From NCBI GenBank assembly GCA_902789835.1, contig CADAPN010000156.1, forward strand, positions 1-14,943: a DNA stretch of 14,943 bases. Reading direction: 5' to 3'. This document shows, in pieces, positions 5,735 to 12,361 of the stretch (positions within the stretch are counted from its first letter, which is position 1; the number at the start of each line of letters is the position of its first letter). Made by a program: the position numbers and the translations under genes. The DNA comes from Oscillospiraceae bacterium. GTDB taxonomy: Bacteria; Bacillota_A; Clostridia; Oscillospirales; Oscillospiraceae. A model generated the notes under the pieces. The model did not search any database, was not told the origin of the DNA, and worked only from the letters and a program-made list of their open reading frames with translations.

Positions 5735-6599
5735 AAAACCTGCGCTTCTGTTAATTCACGGACAGATGAGCATTTGGGAAGACTATGCTCTTGTGTTGCC
5801 GGAGCTTAGTAACAATTGGCATATCTACGCGATCGATGTTTACGGTCATGGAGAATCAACACATAATGAAAGTCTGTATTATCTTGATGTAAATGGAGAT
5901 GACCTCATTTGGTTTGTTGATCATGTTATTGGCGAGCCTACAGTTGTGGCGGGGCATTCGAACGGAGCTCTTACTGCCTCCTATATTGCGGCATACGGCG
6001 GTCAAAACATAGCTGGAGCAGTGCTGGAAGATCCACCGGTATTCTCTACTGAAGGAGAAGGCTGGGAAGATAGCTTTGCTTATCTTGATACCTACAAACC
6101 GCTGCATGATTGGAATCAATCAGGGAAAACGGAGTGTTGGGAAAGCTACTATTTGCGTCATTGTTACTGGGGACAGCTATACATGGCCGATGCAATGCCG
6201 GGAATTGCCGACTATGCACAGAAGCAGCATCAGAAAAAACCAGACGAGGCTGTTCAGATCGGCTTCCTACCGTCTTCAATATGGTATGTCTTTAAATATG
6301 CCAAGGAATATGATTTTACCTACGGTGAGCGATTCTATGACCTAAGTTGGAATCACGATCTGACACATGAGGAAATACTATCGGCAATAGAAGTCCCCTG
6401 TGTTTATATTCATGCGAAGGAAAATATTCACGAGAACGGAACATATCTGTGCGCGGCATCCCGCGAACAGGCTGAGAGAGCGGCAGCCTATATAGGTGAC
6501 AATTGTAGATTGATCGAGACTGAAAACAGTGACCATGTGATTCATACTGCTCATAGTGCTTTTTATATTGAAGCGGTAAACTCGCTGCTATCGAAATGA
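5724..6599 (+). CDS. Alpha/beta hydrolase domain, frameshifted from its membrane anchor
   Basis: The 291 residues form a nearly complete alpha/beta hydrolase: oxyanion-type motif LIHGQM (about 10-15), strand DVYGHGES, nucleophile elbow GHSNGAL (serine near residue 75), and a late DHVIHTAH segment supplying the catalytic histidine. Hydrolysis of an ester or similar bond is expected; the substrate is unknown. The ATG overlaps the end of the anchor fragment by 11 bases and has no ribosome site of its own, so unless translation is coupled or recodes the product may not be made. With the anchor restored the enzyme would be membrane-tethered and face outward. The XRE-AbrB regulator follows 7 bases later. 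Confidence 0.85.
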   Translation: MSNEKPALLLIHGQMSIWEDYALVLPELSNNWHIYAIDVYGHGESTHNESLYYLDVNGDDLIWFVDHVIGEPTVVAGHSNGALTASYIAAYGGQNIAGAVLEDPPVFSTEGEGWEDSFAYLDTYKPLHDWNQSGKTECWESYYLRHCYWGQLYMADAMPGIADYAQKQHQKKPDEAVQIGFLPSSIWYVFKYAKEYDFTYGERFYDLSWNHDLTHEEILSAIEVPCVYIHAKENIHENGTYLCAASREQAERAAAYIGDNCRLIETENSDHVIHTAHSAFYIEAVNSLLSK

Positions 6600-6606
6600 G
6601 GACATT

Positions 6607-7047
6607 ATGTTTAAAGAAAATCTTATTATGCTTCGTAATATACATGGTTTTTCTCAGGAAGAAATTGCCGAAAAAATAGACATCTCCCGTCAGGCCTATG
6701 CAAAATGGGAGAGCGGCGCAACCGTTCCGGATATTGAAAAATGCAAGCGTCTTGCAGATATCTATGGTGTTACGATTGATAGTCTGATAAAAACAGAGAC
6801 AATAGATGGTAAAGAGAATATTCCTCCTGCGCCAAAAGGGAGAAATATATGGGGATCAGTGACAATAAACGAGCGCGGACAACTTGTAATTCCAAAAGCC
6901 GCTCGTGAAAGGTTCGGTCTTACCGGCGGACAAAGATTAATTGTGCTCAGTGATGATAAGGAAGGCATAGCTCTTGTCCAGGCAGAGGTGTTTGAGGAAA
7001 GAATGAAAAAAGCAATGGAGTGGGCATCGATTAAATCACAGGAATAA
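6607..7047 (+). CDS. XRE-family regulator fused to an AbrB/SpoVT domain
   Basis: The 146-residue protein begins with an XRE helix-turn-helix (about 4-60; FSQEEIAEKIDISRQAYAKW is the core) and ends with an AbrB/MazE-type swapped-hairpin DNA-binding domain (about 80-125; VTINERGQLVIPKAARERFG). Proteins with both domains are usually dimeric transcription factors that control neighbouring genes. It starts 7 bases after the hydrolase stop, with GAGGA overlapping that stop, so it is probably in one operon with the hydrolase and may regulate it. Confidence 0.9.
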   Translation: MFKENLIMLRNIHGFSQEEIAEKIDISRQAYAKWESGATVPDIEKCKRLADIYGVTIDSLIKTETIDGKENIPPAPKGRNIWGSVTINERGQLVIPKAARERFGLTGGQRLIVLSDDKEGIALVQAEVFEERMKKAMEWASIKSQE

Positions 7048-7344
7048 AGGCATTGTTACCGGGGCATTTGTTTTTTGGTTTATAGCAGCTGTTGTATTCT
7101 GACTCGGAGTAGGATGCATATAGCACCATAAATCCCAGTTTGTCGATATGTTCCTGCATGGGCGAACACCCAAGTGCCCAAAACGGAGGATGTATTCCTA
7201 ACCGGCATTGAAACATGGCATGAAACAAAGCGTATCTGGAATGCAGGCGGAAACCGTCAAAGACCCCAGAATGCAGAAGATCCGCCGGCCGGACAGGCTG
7301 GCGGATGAGCTGGCAAAGGGGAGGCCGGTTGAAAAGGTGCTGCG
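7048..7344. other. Intergenic stretch with possible gene debris
   Basis: No well-supported gene is seen. The segment 7145-7168 shares GATATGTTCCT and GGGCGAACA with bases 1-30. Read on the minus strand it gives CSPMQEHIDKLGF and, continuing left, YASYSESEYNSCYKPK, which looks protein-like but has no start, no family I recognise and no intact frame. A short rightward frame (7220-7348) occupies the end. No terminator with a T-run is evident after the regulator gene. Confidence 0.45.
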
Positions 7345-7348
7345 ATGA
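7220..7348 (+). CDS. Short hypothetical ORF overlapping the DUF1905 start
   Basis: ATG 7220 opens 42 codons (MKQSVSGMQAETVKDPRM... ending RPVEKVLR) and stops at 7346-7348, overlapping the DUF1905 ATG as ATGA. The composition is basic and hydrophilic. I do not recognise it and see no clear ribosome site. It may be a coupled leader peptide or the tail of a lost gene. Confidence 0.3.
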   Translation: MKQSVSGMQAETVKDPRMQKIRRPDRLADELAKGRPVEKVLR

Positions 7349-7635
7349 ATGACCGGAAACGATATGAATATGACGCGGTTCTGCATGAGCTGGATGATAA
7401 CGGCGGTGCTTATGTGATCTTTCCATGGGACATACGGGAAGAATTCGGAAAGGGACGTGCGAAGGTTCATGCACTGTTTGACGGCATCCCATATGACGGA
7501 AGCATCGTCAATATGGGGGTGAAGAATGCGGACGGTTCTGTCTGCTGTATTATCGGCGTACGGAAGGCGATCCGGAACAAACTGAACAAACATGATGGCG
7601 ACACGATCCGGGTGGTGATCGAGGCGGAGGAGTAA
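7345..7635 (+). CDS. DUF1905 domain protein
   Basis: The 96-residue product is a single DUF1905 domain, a small beta-barrel family: it opens YEYDAVLHELDDNGGAYVIFPWDIREEFG, contains RAKVHALFDGIPYDGSIVNMG, and ends GVRKAIRNKLNKHDGDTIRVVIE. The biochemical role is unknown. It often sits beside or is fused to YdeI/OmpD-associated or DUF1801-like domains, which fits the DUF1801 gene 4 bases downstream. GGGGAGG lies about 20 bases before the ATG, so initiation may depend on coupling to the overlapping upstream frame. Confidence 0.85.
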   Translation: MNDRKRYEYDAVLHELDDNGGAYVIFPWDIREEFGKGRAKVHALFDGIPYDGSIVNMGVKNADGSVCCIIGVRKAIRNKLNKHDGDTIRVVIEAEE

Positions 7636-7639
7636 GAAT

Positions 7640-8044
7640 ATGTGGAAATGCCCGAAATGCGGTCGGAGTTTCAGCCGCGAAGGACAGGGTCATTACTGCG
7701 GCAGAATCGAAACAGTAGATCAGTACATTGAACAACAGGATGAAACCGTCAGAGCGTACCTGAATGAAGTCCGCCGGATCATCCGCAGCGCCATTCCGGA
7801 CGCACAGGAGAAGATCTCGTGGAGTATGCCGACATACTGGAAGGGGCAGAACCTCATTCACTTTGCGGCGTCGAAAAAGCATCTGGGACTCTATCCGGGC
7901 GGAGAAGCAACCACGGTTTTTGCTGAGAAACTGGCGAATTATGATGTGAGTAAGGGGACGATCCGGCTGCCCTATACCAAACCGCTGCCGAAAGATTTGA
8001 TTGCAGAGATCGCAGTGTGGTGCTATAGGAAGTATGCAAAATGA
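7640..8044 (+). CDS. DUF1801 (YdhG-like) protein with N-terminal zinc ribbon
   Basis: This 134-residue protein has a short zinc-ribbon start (WKCPKCGRSF...GHYC, residues 2-20, with two CxxC-type ligand sets) followed by a DUF1801 domain (about 25-134) containing YLNEVRRIIRSAIPDAQEKISWSMPTYW, HFAASKKHLGLYPG and GTIRLPYTKPLP. DUF1801 includes the frataxin-like YdhG/Fra proteins of Bacillus, proposed iron chaperones for Fe-S and haem assembly. Whether this zinc-ribbon form does the same is unknown. GGAGG in the end of the DUF1905 gene supplies the ribosome site, so the two genes form an operon. Confidence 0.85.
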   Translation: MWKCPKCGRSFSREGQGHYCGRIETVDQYIEQQDETVRAYLNEVRRIIRSAIPDAQEKISWSMPTYWKGQNLIHFAASKKHLGLYPGGEATTVFAEKLANYDVSKGTIRLPYTKPLPKDLIAEIAVWCYRKYAK

Positions 8045-8123
8045 ATGGAGCCTTTTAGTGTTTCCGTACGATTATTCATCGGCGCTGATCAGCTTCAAAT
8101 TGCTGTCAACAAACGTGATGTTT

Positions 8124-9101
8124 TTATAACCCTGATTGCAGAGTATAACCCTGATTGCAGAGCTTGCTTTTGATTTTTTTGGCTCTTGTTTTGTCTTCAA
8201 TACTGATGATGATCGATGCATCTTTAGGATATGATGAGTACATCCTCACTTTTATGCGGTTTATTTCTTCGGGGTTATCGGTCATCGAGCTTACGGCGAT
8301 TCCGTCTGCTGTCATTCCTATTCTGGAGAGCCAGTTCAAGATATAGACACACCGGCTTCCGGCACCGAAAAGTATGACCTGCTCACTGCTTTTTCTGAAC
8401 TGCAGCCATTCGTTTCTGATTGCATCCAGGCCGGGCGTATAATATTTTGACAGGATTTTGGACCATACAAAAGTATTGCCTTCAGGCTTTTCAACACCCT
8501 GCTCGGTATCATTCAGAATGTATTCAACGTAAGACAGGATGCCGTCATCAAAGACGACTTCCTGTCTGAAGTCGTCATATGGCATTTCCTCATCATTTCT
8601 CATGTTGATCAGCCTGATTTTCAGATGAGGATAAATGTCTGAAAAAGACCTCAGAAAAGTACGCATATCATCTTTTGACTCTGTACGTGCTGAAACGAGA
8701 ATAATGCCGGATGCGCTTTGCAGCCGAGCCTCTAAACGTGCTGCACGGGTATTCATTTTTTCTATAAACTGAGGATAGGAAGAACTCAGCCATTCATTTT
8801 CGGGAATGTGGTGAATGGTTAAGATATGGTTTTTGGTGTCCCAGACTCTGAGCTTTCCCGTGGCACCCTTCGGGTTTTCGCGATCTACTTCAAATTCCGT
8901 AAAGAAATCATTGAATTTCTCCCGGAACAGATGCAGAGCCGTGTCAAATGAATAAGCACCCACCCAATCCAGGGGAGATGAGAAGTCTCTTAAATGATTG
9001 CTCCTCAGATTGATGGCAGGTCTGCAATTCGGCCCGATCGAAAGAAGAAAATCACAGAAGAACTCATCTGCCTGTCCGTCTCTCATTTTTTTGGATTCCA
9101 T
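8124..9101 (-). CDS. DUF1796 papain-like cysteine peptidase-type protein with C-terminal Rossmann-like domain, C-terminus altered
   Basis: The 325-residue product starts with a DUF1796 domain, a putative papain-like fold: FLLSIGPNCRPAINLRSNHLRDFSSPLDW (about 18-46) carries the proposed active-site cysteine (Cys26). A second domain (about 240-325) begins VILFGAGSRCVYILNWL, a nucleotide-sugar-type Rossmann motif also found in surface-polysaccharide proteins. Function is unknown; a link to cell-surface glycan biology is inference. The end is abnormal: a 19-bp tandem duplication shifts the frame so the protein ends GYTLQSGL. With a single copy it would read on as KNITFVDSNLKLISADE and stop at 8072-8074, which fits the fold better. 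Ribosome site AGAGGG lies 13 bases before the ATG, rather far. It is convergent with the DUF1801 gene. Confidence 0.8.
   Translation of the reverse strand: MESKKMRDGQADEFFCDFLLSIGPNCRPAINLRSNHLRDFSSPLDWVGAYSFDTALHLFREKFNDFFTEFEVDRENPKGATGKLRVWDTKNHILTIHHIPENEWLSSSYPQFIEKMNTRAARLEARLQSASGIILVSARTESKDDMRTFLRSFSDIYPHLKIRLINMRNDEEMPYDDFRQEVVFDDGILSYVEYILNDTEQGVEKPEGNTFVWSKILSKYYTPGLDAIRNEWLQFRKSSEQVILFGAGSRCVYILNWLSRIGMTADGIAVSSMTDNPEEINRIKVRMYSSYPKDASIIISIEDKTRAKKIKSKLCNQGYTLQSGL
8125..8162. repeat. Perfect 19-bp tandem duplication inside the DUF1796 gene
   Basis: TATAACCCTGATTGCAGAG occurs twice head to tail (8125-8143 and 8144-8162). Nineteen is not a multiple of three, so the extra copy shifts the frame of the leftward gene and brings in an early stop at 8124-8126. 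Exact identity of the copies suggests a recent slippage event, or a reversible switch. Confidence 0.95.
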
Positions 9102-9310
9102 TGTATCTTGTCAACCCTCTTTTACAGATAATTGATCGCTGTAACCGGTATCAATTTACTCATTCTTCCCCTGACCGTCAAGAGGGATTTTCGCCTTGTC
9201 AGGAGTTTTTCCCGGATTTGCAGAACGACGGGTGCGAAAGCCGGCTGCCTTTGAGAAGAAAAGCCTTCTAAGACCGCCTGCTGACAGCATGGACTGTATC
9301 CGGATCAGCC

Positions 9311-9342
9311 AAAAAGAAAGCGGACCGATAAAAACGGCCCGC
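9311..9342 (-). terminator. Terminator-like hairpin reading leftward
   Basis: On the minus strand GCGGGCC (9342-9336) pairs with GGTCCGC (9326-9320), one G-T pair and a 9-base loop, followed by a T-rich tract TTTCTTTTT (9319-9311). It would end leftward transcription arriving from the right. No leftward gene lies immediately to the right, so it may be a relic or an insulator for the DUF1796 gene. Confidence 0.5.
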
Positions 9343-9453
9343 ATCACATTTTCTGTGGCGTATAACGGGGAATTGGTGTATACTGTTTCACCGCCTGAAT
9401 AATGCGGCCGGCGAGACGGCAGTTCTTTCGGGCAGGGAAGCAGTCGACGGGGT

Positions 9454-9479
9454 TGTCAATATCGATTTGAATATTGACA
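9454..9479. promoter_or_regulatory. Perfect 9-bp inverted repeat upstream of the GNAT gene
   Basis: TGTCAATAT (9454-9462) and ATATTGACA (9471-9479) flank 8 bases, 39 bases before ATG 9518. Spacing and symmetry suit an operator for a dimeric regulator. No promoter with a well-placed -10 box is evident, so the role is inferred from position only. Confidence 0.45.
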
Positions 9480-9511
9480 TTGGATATTGAAAAGCTGGAA
9501 GGAAAGTCAGG
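9480..9511 (+). repeat. Diverged copy of the segment at 4167-4198
   Basis: Aligned without gaps, 26 of 31 bases match between 9481-9511 and 4168-4198. Both encode LDIE(E/K)LE(D/G)KSG in the same relative frame. Each copy lies just before an acetyltransferase gene. Two silent third-position changes suggest shared coding ancestry, perhaps the 3' end of a gene otherwise lost here. Confidence 0.5.
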
Positions 9512-9517
9512 TGCGGC

Positions 9518-9934
9518 ATGCTCAGATTAGAACAGGTAAACGGCAGGAATGTATGGGACATTCTGAAACTGACCGTTAACGGCTGCGCATTCCCGTTCGG
9601 GATTTATGAGAATGAAACACCTGTCGGCTTTCTGATGATAGGCTTCGATGTCGATGATGATTGGGATGATGCGCCTGCAATCGCAAAAGGGAACTATAAT
9701 CTCTGGCGTTTGATGATCGATAAGGCCTGCCAGGGAAGAGGCTTCGGGAAAGAGGCTGTTCAGCTGGCTCTGGATTATATAAAAACCTTTCCCTGCGGCA
9801 AGGCGGAATACTGCTGGCTGTCATACGAACCTGAGAATGAGGCAGCCCGGCAGCTGTATCGTTCATTCGGGTTTTCTGAAACCGGAGAGGCAGACGGAGA
9901 AGAGCTGATTGCCGTGCTGAGGCTGCAGGGCTGA
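9518..9934 (+). CDS. GNAT family N-acetyltransferase with an in-frame internal deletion
   Basis: The 138 residues show a GNAT fold: the N-terminal strand MLRLEQVNGRNVWDILKL, the central PVGFLMIGFDVDDDW, the acetyl-CoA loop WRLMIDKACQGRGFGKEAVQ (Q/RxxGxG/A type, about residues 67-86), KAEYCWLSYEPENEAARQLYRSFGF and a final IAVLRL. Relatives I recall are about 160-165 residues and have roughly 25 more between ILKL and NGxAFPFG, including VASNDISIIEAY. Here ILKL is joined directly to TVNGCAFPFG. The missing part forms the helices that help bind the acceptor substrate, so acetyl-CoA binding may survive while acceptor binding is likely lost. A similar segment lies at 936-994. The ribosome site is weak (GGTGCGG). 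Confidence 0.8.
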   Translation: MLRLEQVNGRNVWDILKLTVNGCAFPFGIYENETPVGFLMIGFDVDDDWDDAPAIAKGNYNLWRLMIDKACQGRGFGKEAVQLALDYIKTFPCGKAEYCWLSYEPENEAARQLYRSFGFSETGEADGEELIAVLRLQG

Positions 9935-10003
9935 TTCCTGTCTGCTTTGGGATCTGCGGATACGAGTATATCTCCGAATAATAAGGCCAGGAGGCTGACA
10001 AGC

Positions 10004-10254
10004 ATGGAGAAGATCATAGCGGCCTGCGGCAATGACTGCGCAGCCTGCCCGCGGTATGTGAAGCATCCTTATGAGAAGACAGCGGATGAACTGCGTATCC
10101 CTGCGACAATCTAAGAGAATGCTATGAAGTTACAAAGTCTTTTGAACCCAAATGTCGGGAGGTCTGCACCGATGAGGAATACCGCCGGTTAAAGAAGGCG
10201 TTTTTCGAAAAGGAAAGGAACCATACCGACCGGACAGAGCAGACAGCGGGATGA
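10004..10254 (+). pseudogene. DUF3795 protein, internally deleted and frameshifted
   Basis: From ATG 10004 (GGAGG 12 bases upstream) the frame reads MEKIIAACGNDCAACPRY, then VKHPYEKTADELR, the conserved cysteine-rich start of DUF3795, and stops at 10112-10114. In a second frame from 10096 to the TGA at 10252-10254 the family's C-terminus continues: YPCDNLRECYEVTKSFEPKC, then REVCTDEEYRRLKKAFFEKE. Intact relatives, from memory, have about 50 residues between DELR and YPCDN that contain the middle cysteine cluster, so about 150-160 bases are missing and the flanks are out of frame. DUF3795 proteins are probable zinc or metal-binding proteins of unknown role. No functional product is expected. 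Confidence 0.8.
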
Positions 10255-10379
10255 TTGCTGCCTGATCCGCCTGTAACAAGAAACACGATGCCGAGAACCA
10301 GATATGCTGCCGCTTGTTTTTTATGCTTATCCCTTTCTTCCGTCAACTGGAAGCGCCTGATCAGCAATTCTTCCGACAT
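10255..10379 (-). pseudogene. Truncated start of a small membrane protein
   Basis: Leftward from ATG 10379 the frame reads MSEELLIRRFQLTEERDKHK, then KQAAAYLVLGIVFLVTGGSGS: a charged helix followed by one transmembrane segment. It then runs into the antisense of the DUF3795 pseudogene at about 10255, where protein-like sequence ends, so the gene seems cut there. An upstream ATG at 10424 would add 15 residues with no better ribosome site. I do not recognise the family. Calling it a real remnant rests on residue composition alone. Confidence 0.4.
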
Positions 10380-10481
10380 GTTCCGTCGTGATGACGCCCC
10401 TTCCGGACGGCATTGTACATTCATTTTGCTTTCTTCGCTTTTTTTGTTTTTGAACAGGATACAGGTTTATCATACTGGTGG

Positions 10482-10510
10482 TTGAAACAAGCCGGAAAGT
10501 ACAGTATAAT
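10482..10510 (+). promoter_or_regulatory. Sigma-70/SigA-type promoter for the exported-protein gene
   Basis: TTGAAA (10482-10487) and a perfect TATAAT (10505-10510) are separated by 17 bases. Transcription would begin near 10517 and give a leader of about 65 bases ahead of ATG 10583. Confidence 0.8.
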
Positions 10511-10582
10511 AGCTTCGTGTTCTGCTCTGAACCGAAAAGGGCAGAAGCCGGAATGAAAATCATTCAGAAAAGGAGAGTATCA

Positions 10583-11446
10583 ATGAAAACCGTGAAAAAA
10601 GCCATTGCCATGCTTCTTGCCGTCCTGATGGTCGGCGCACTGTCCTGCACTGCCTGGGCGGATCAGGCGGATGAGGTCACCTTTGACAATCTGGAGAGTT
10701 TCCGCGAGGACAGCAATGTGACGATCGACATGGAGATGAGCATCCTGGGCGAAAGCCAGGTCATGCAGATGAAGATGAAAACCGCCTCGGATGTGACCCT
10801 GGATCCGGAGTGCTCCTTTACGGACATGACCGCGGAAAGCGATGGGGAGACCCAGCACAGCCTTGTGTACTCTGTAAAAGAGGACAGCAAATATGTGATC
10901 TACACCTCCAATGATGAAGGCGCCACCTGGGAGAAGCAGGAGCTGGAGGAAAATGCCTCGGCAAACGAATCGATCCCCACCGTGGACGGCCTGAAGATGA
11001 TTGCAGGCTACACCGAGAAGTTTGAGAAGACCGGGACCGATGAAATCCACGGCCGCAAGGCGGACATCTATGAGGGTGTTCTGACCGGCGACGAGTTTAA
11101 GGAGTTCATGATGAAAGCCGGGTCCCTGGGCACGCTGGTGGAATCCTTCGGTATTCCGGTGGAAGACCTGGATTCGTCCTTCGTGAGCGAGCTGCCCATG
11201 AAAGTTGCGCTGGACCAGCAGACCGGCATGGTCCTCGGCTACAGCGCGGACATGGGAGGATTCATGCAGAAAATGATGGAAGCCATGATGTCGGCTGTCA
11301 TTGCCTCGTCCCTGCAGGGAGAGGAAATGCCTCCTGACTTTGACCTCAGCGCCTTTTTGTCCATCAAGGTCAACGAAGTGAAATCCGAATGCGTCTTTTA
11401 TGACTTCAACCAGGTGGAAGCGATCCAGATGCCGAAAGCCGCCTGA
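10583..11446 (+). CDS. Exported protein of unknown function (resembles DUF6612-type lipoproteins)
   Basis: The 287-residue product begins with a signal peptide (MKTVKKAIAMLLAVLMVGAL, cleavage probably after TAWA at about residue 27). A cysteine at residue 22 sits in ALSC, a poor lipobox, so secretion by signal peptidase I is likelier than lipidation. The mature part has alternating strands such as NVTIDMEMSILGESQVMQMKMKT and a HGRKADIYEGVLTGDEFKEFM stretch, consistent with the LolA/LppX-like fold of DUF6612-type proteins; I hold this family link loosely. ATG 10583 is chosen because AGGAG lies 7 bases upstream and the signal sequence starts there. The longer frame from 10478 lies in the promoter. 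The strong promoter at 10482-10510 suggests it is well expressed as a single gene. Confidence 0.75.
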   Translation: MKTVKKAIAMLLAVLMVGALSCTAWADQADEVTFDNLESFREDSNVTIDMEMSILGESQVMQMKMKTASDVTLDPECSFTDMTAESDGETQHSLVYSVKEDSKYVIYTSNDEGATWEKQELEENASANESIPTVDGLKMIAGYTEKFEKTGTDEIHGRKADIYEGVLTGDEFKEFMMKAGSLGTLVESFGIPVEDLDSSFVSELPMKVALDQQTGMVLGYSADMGGFMQKMMEAMMSAVIASSLQGEEMPPDFDLSAFLSIKVNEVKSECVFYDFNQVEAIQMPKAA

Positions 11447-11557
11447 GACCTTCCTGCATATCGGGTGTAAGCGGATAATCGTTCATTCGTGACGGAAGGC
11501 GCTCAGGGATGACGGAGTATATCAGAGTTACGAAGCCGGTATCGAAAGAATAGAACA

Positions 11558-12301
11558 ATGATCTGTGAATTAAGGGATACGTCAAAGGCAGCGCCGCTTT
11601 TTGAAGGCTGGGAGGAGACGCTGATCTTCTCGTGCCTGCAGAAGGTGATGGGGAAGATCCTTGTTGCCGATCCGGTGTCTCCCAGATCCGCCATGGCCGC
11701 GGTCGGGTGCTTCGCCTTTTACGCCGGCGAACCCGATCGCGAGCTGGTGACGGCAAAACCGGAGGGCTTTGTGATCATGACGCCGCAGAACAAAGCATGG
11801 GAAGCCTGCATAGAGGCATGCTTCCCAAAGGCGAAGAAGGTAAGCAGGTACGCCATCAAAAAGGAAACGCAGTTTGATAAAGCGCGCCTGAGAAACATGG
11901 TAAAGCAGCTGCCCGACGGATACGAGCTGAAAGAGATCGACGGGAGAATCTACGATCTGTGCCTGCAGGACCCTCTGACGAGAGATTTTGTTGCATCCTT
12001 TGAAAGCAAAGAAAAATATCTGGAGCTCGGGAGAGGCATGGTGATTATGAAATCCGGCCGAATTGCTTCCGGGGCCTCCTCGTTTTCCAGATATAACGAA
12101 GGAATCGAGATTGAGGTGGATACCGCGGCGGATGAGCGCAGGAAAGGGCTTGCGACAATCGCGTGCGCGGCGCTGATCCTGCGCTGTCTTGACGAAGGCC
12201 TGTATCCGAGCTGGGATGCGCAGAATATGAATTCGGTTCATCTGGCGGAAAAGCTGGGATATGAATTCGACCATGAATATACGGCATATGAGGTGTCATA
12301 A
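11558..12301 (+). CDS. GNAT acetyltransferase, ZmaR-like (GNAT_acetyltran family)
   Basis: This 247-residue protein matches the plan of the GNAT_acetyltran family that includes the zwittermicin A resistance protein ZmaR. An N-terminal half (about 1-120: GCFAFYAGEPDRELV, FVIMTPQNKAWEACIEACFPKAKKVSRYAIKKE) precedes the acetyltransferase half, with ASGASSFSRYNEGIEIEVDT and the acetyl-CoA loop DERRKGLATIACAAL (about 192-206), then LYPSWDAQNMNSVHLAEKLGYEF. It probably acetylates an amine on a small molecule or antibiotic; the substrate is unknown. The ribosome site before ATG 11558 is weak (GAAAGAAT). It stands between two unrelated genes on the same strand. Confidence 0.85.
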   Translation: MICELRDTSKAAPLFEGWEETLIFSCLQKVMGKILVADPVSPRSAMAAVGCFAFYAGEPDRELVTAKPEGFVIMTPQNKAWEACIEACFPKAKKVSRYAIKKETQFDKARLRNMVKQLPDGYELKEIDGRIYDLCLQDPLTRDFVASFESKEKYLELGRGMVIMKSGRIASGASSFSRYNEGIEIEVDTAADERRKGLATIACAALILRCLDEGLYPSWDAQNMNSVHLAEKLGYEFDHEYTAYEVS

Positions 12302-12361
12302 GGCCGCGCCCGCGGCTTGGGAAAGCGGTACGCATCGCTGCAATGGGAAAGGACGGTACAA

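Larger units (their letters stand above)
9102..9517. other. Intergenic stretch with regulatory-looking structures, no convincing gene
   Basis: This 416-base gap separates the leftward DUF1796 gene from the rightward GNAT gene. It contains a terminator-like hairpin reading leftward (9311-9342), an inverted repeat (9454-9479), and a stretch (9480-9511) resembling the end of the small ORF at 4050-4211. The open frames at 9196-9402 (+) and 9156-9347 (-) have arginine-rich, unrecognisable products and no good start, so I do not call them. Confidence 0.55.

Noticed and set aside
9156..9347. 63-codon leftward open frame with a hydrophobic start
   Set aside because: No ribosome site, and its product is short and basic with no recognisable motif; it also spans the hairpin at 9311-9342.
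9196..9402. 68-codon rightward open frame in the intergenic gap
   Set aside because: It starts at TTG, is arginine/proline-rich, matches no family I know and overlaps the terminator-like hairpin.
4050..10254. Integron gene-cassette array
   Set aside because: The mix of small accessory genes is reminiscent of cassettes, but there is no integrase, strands are mixed, and I found no attC-type paired sites at gene ends.
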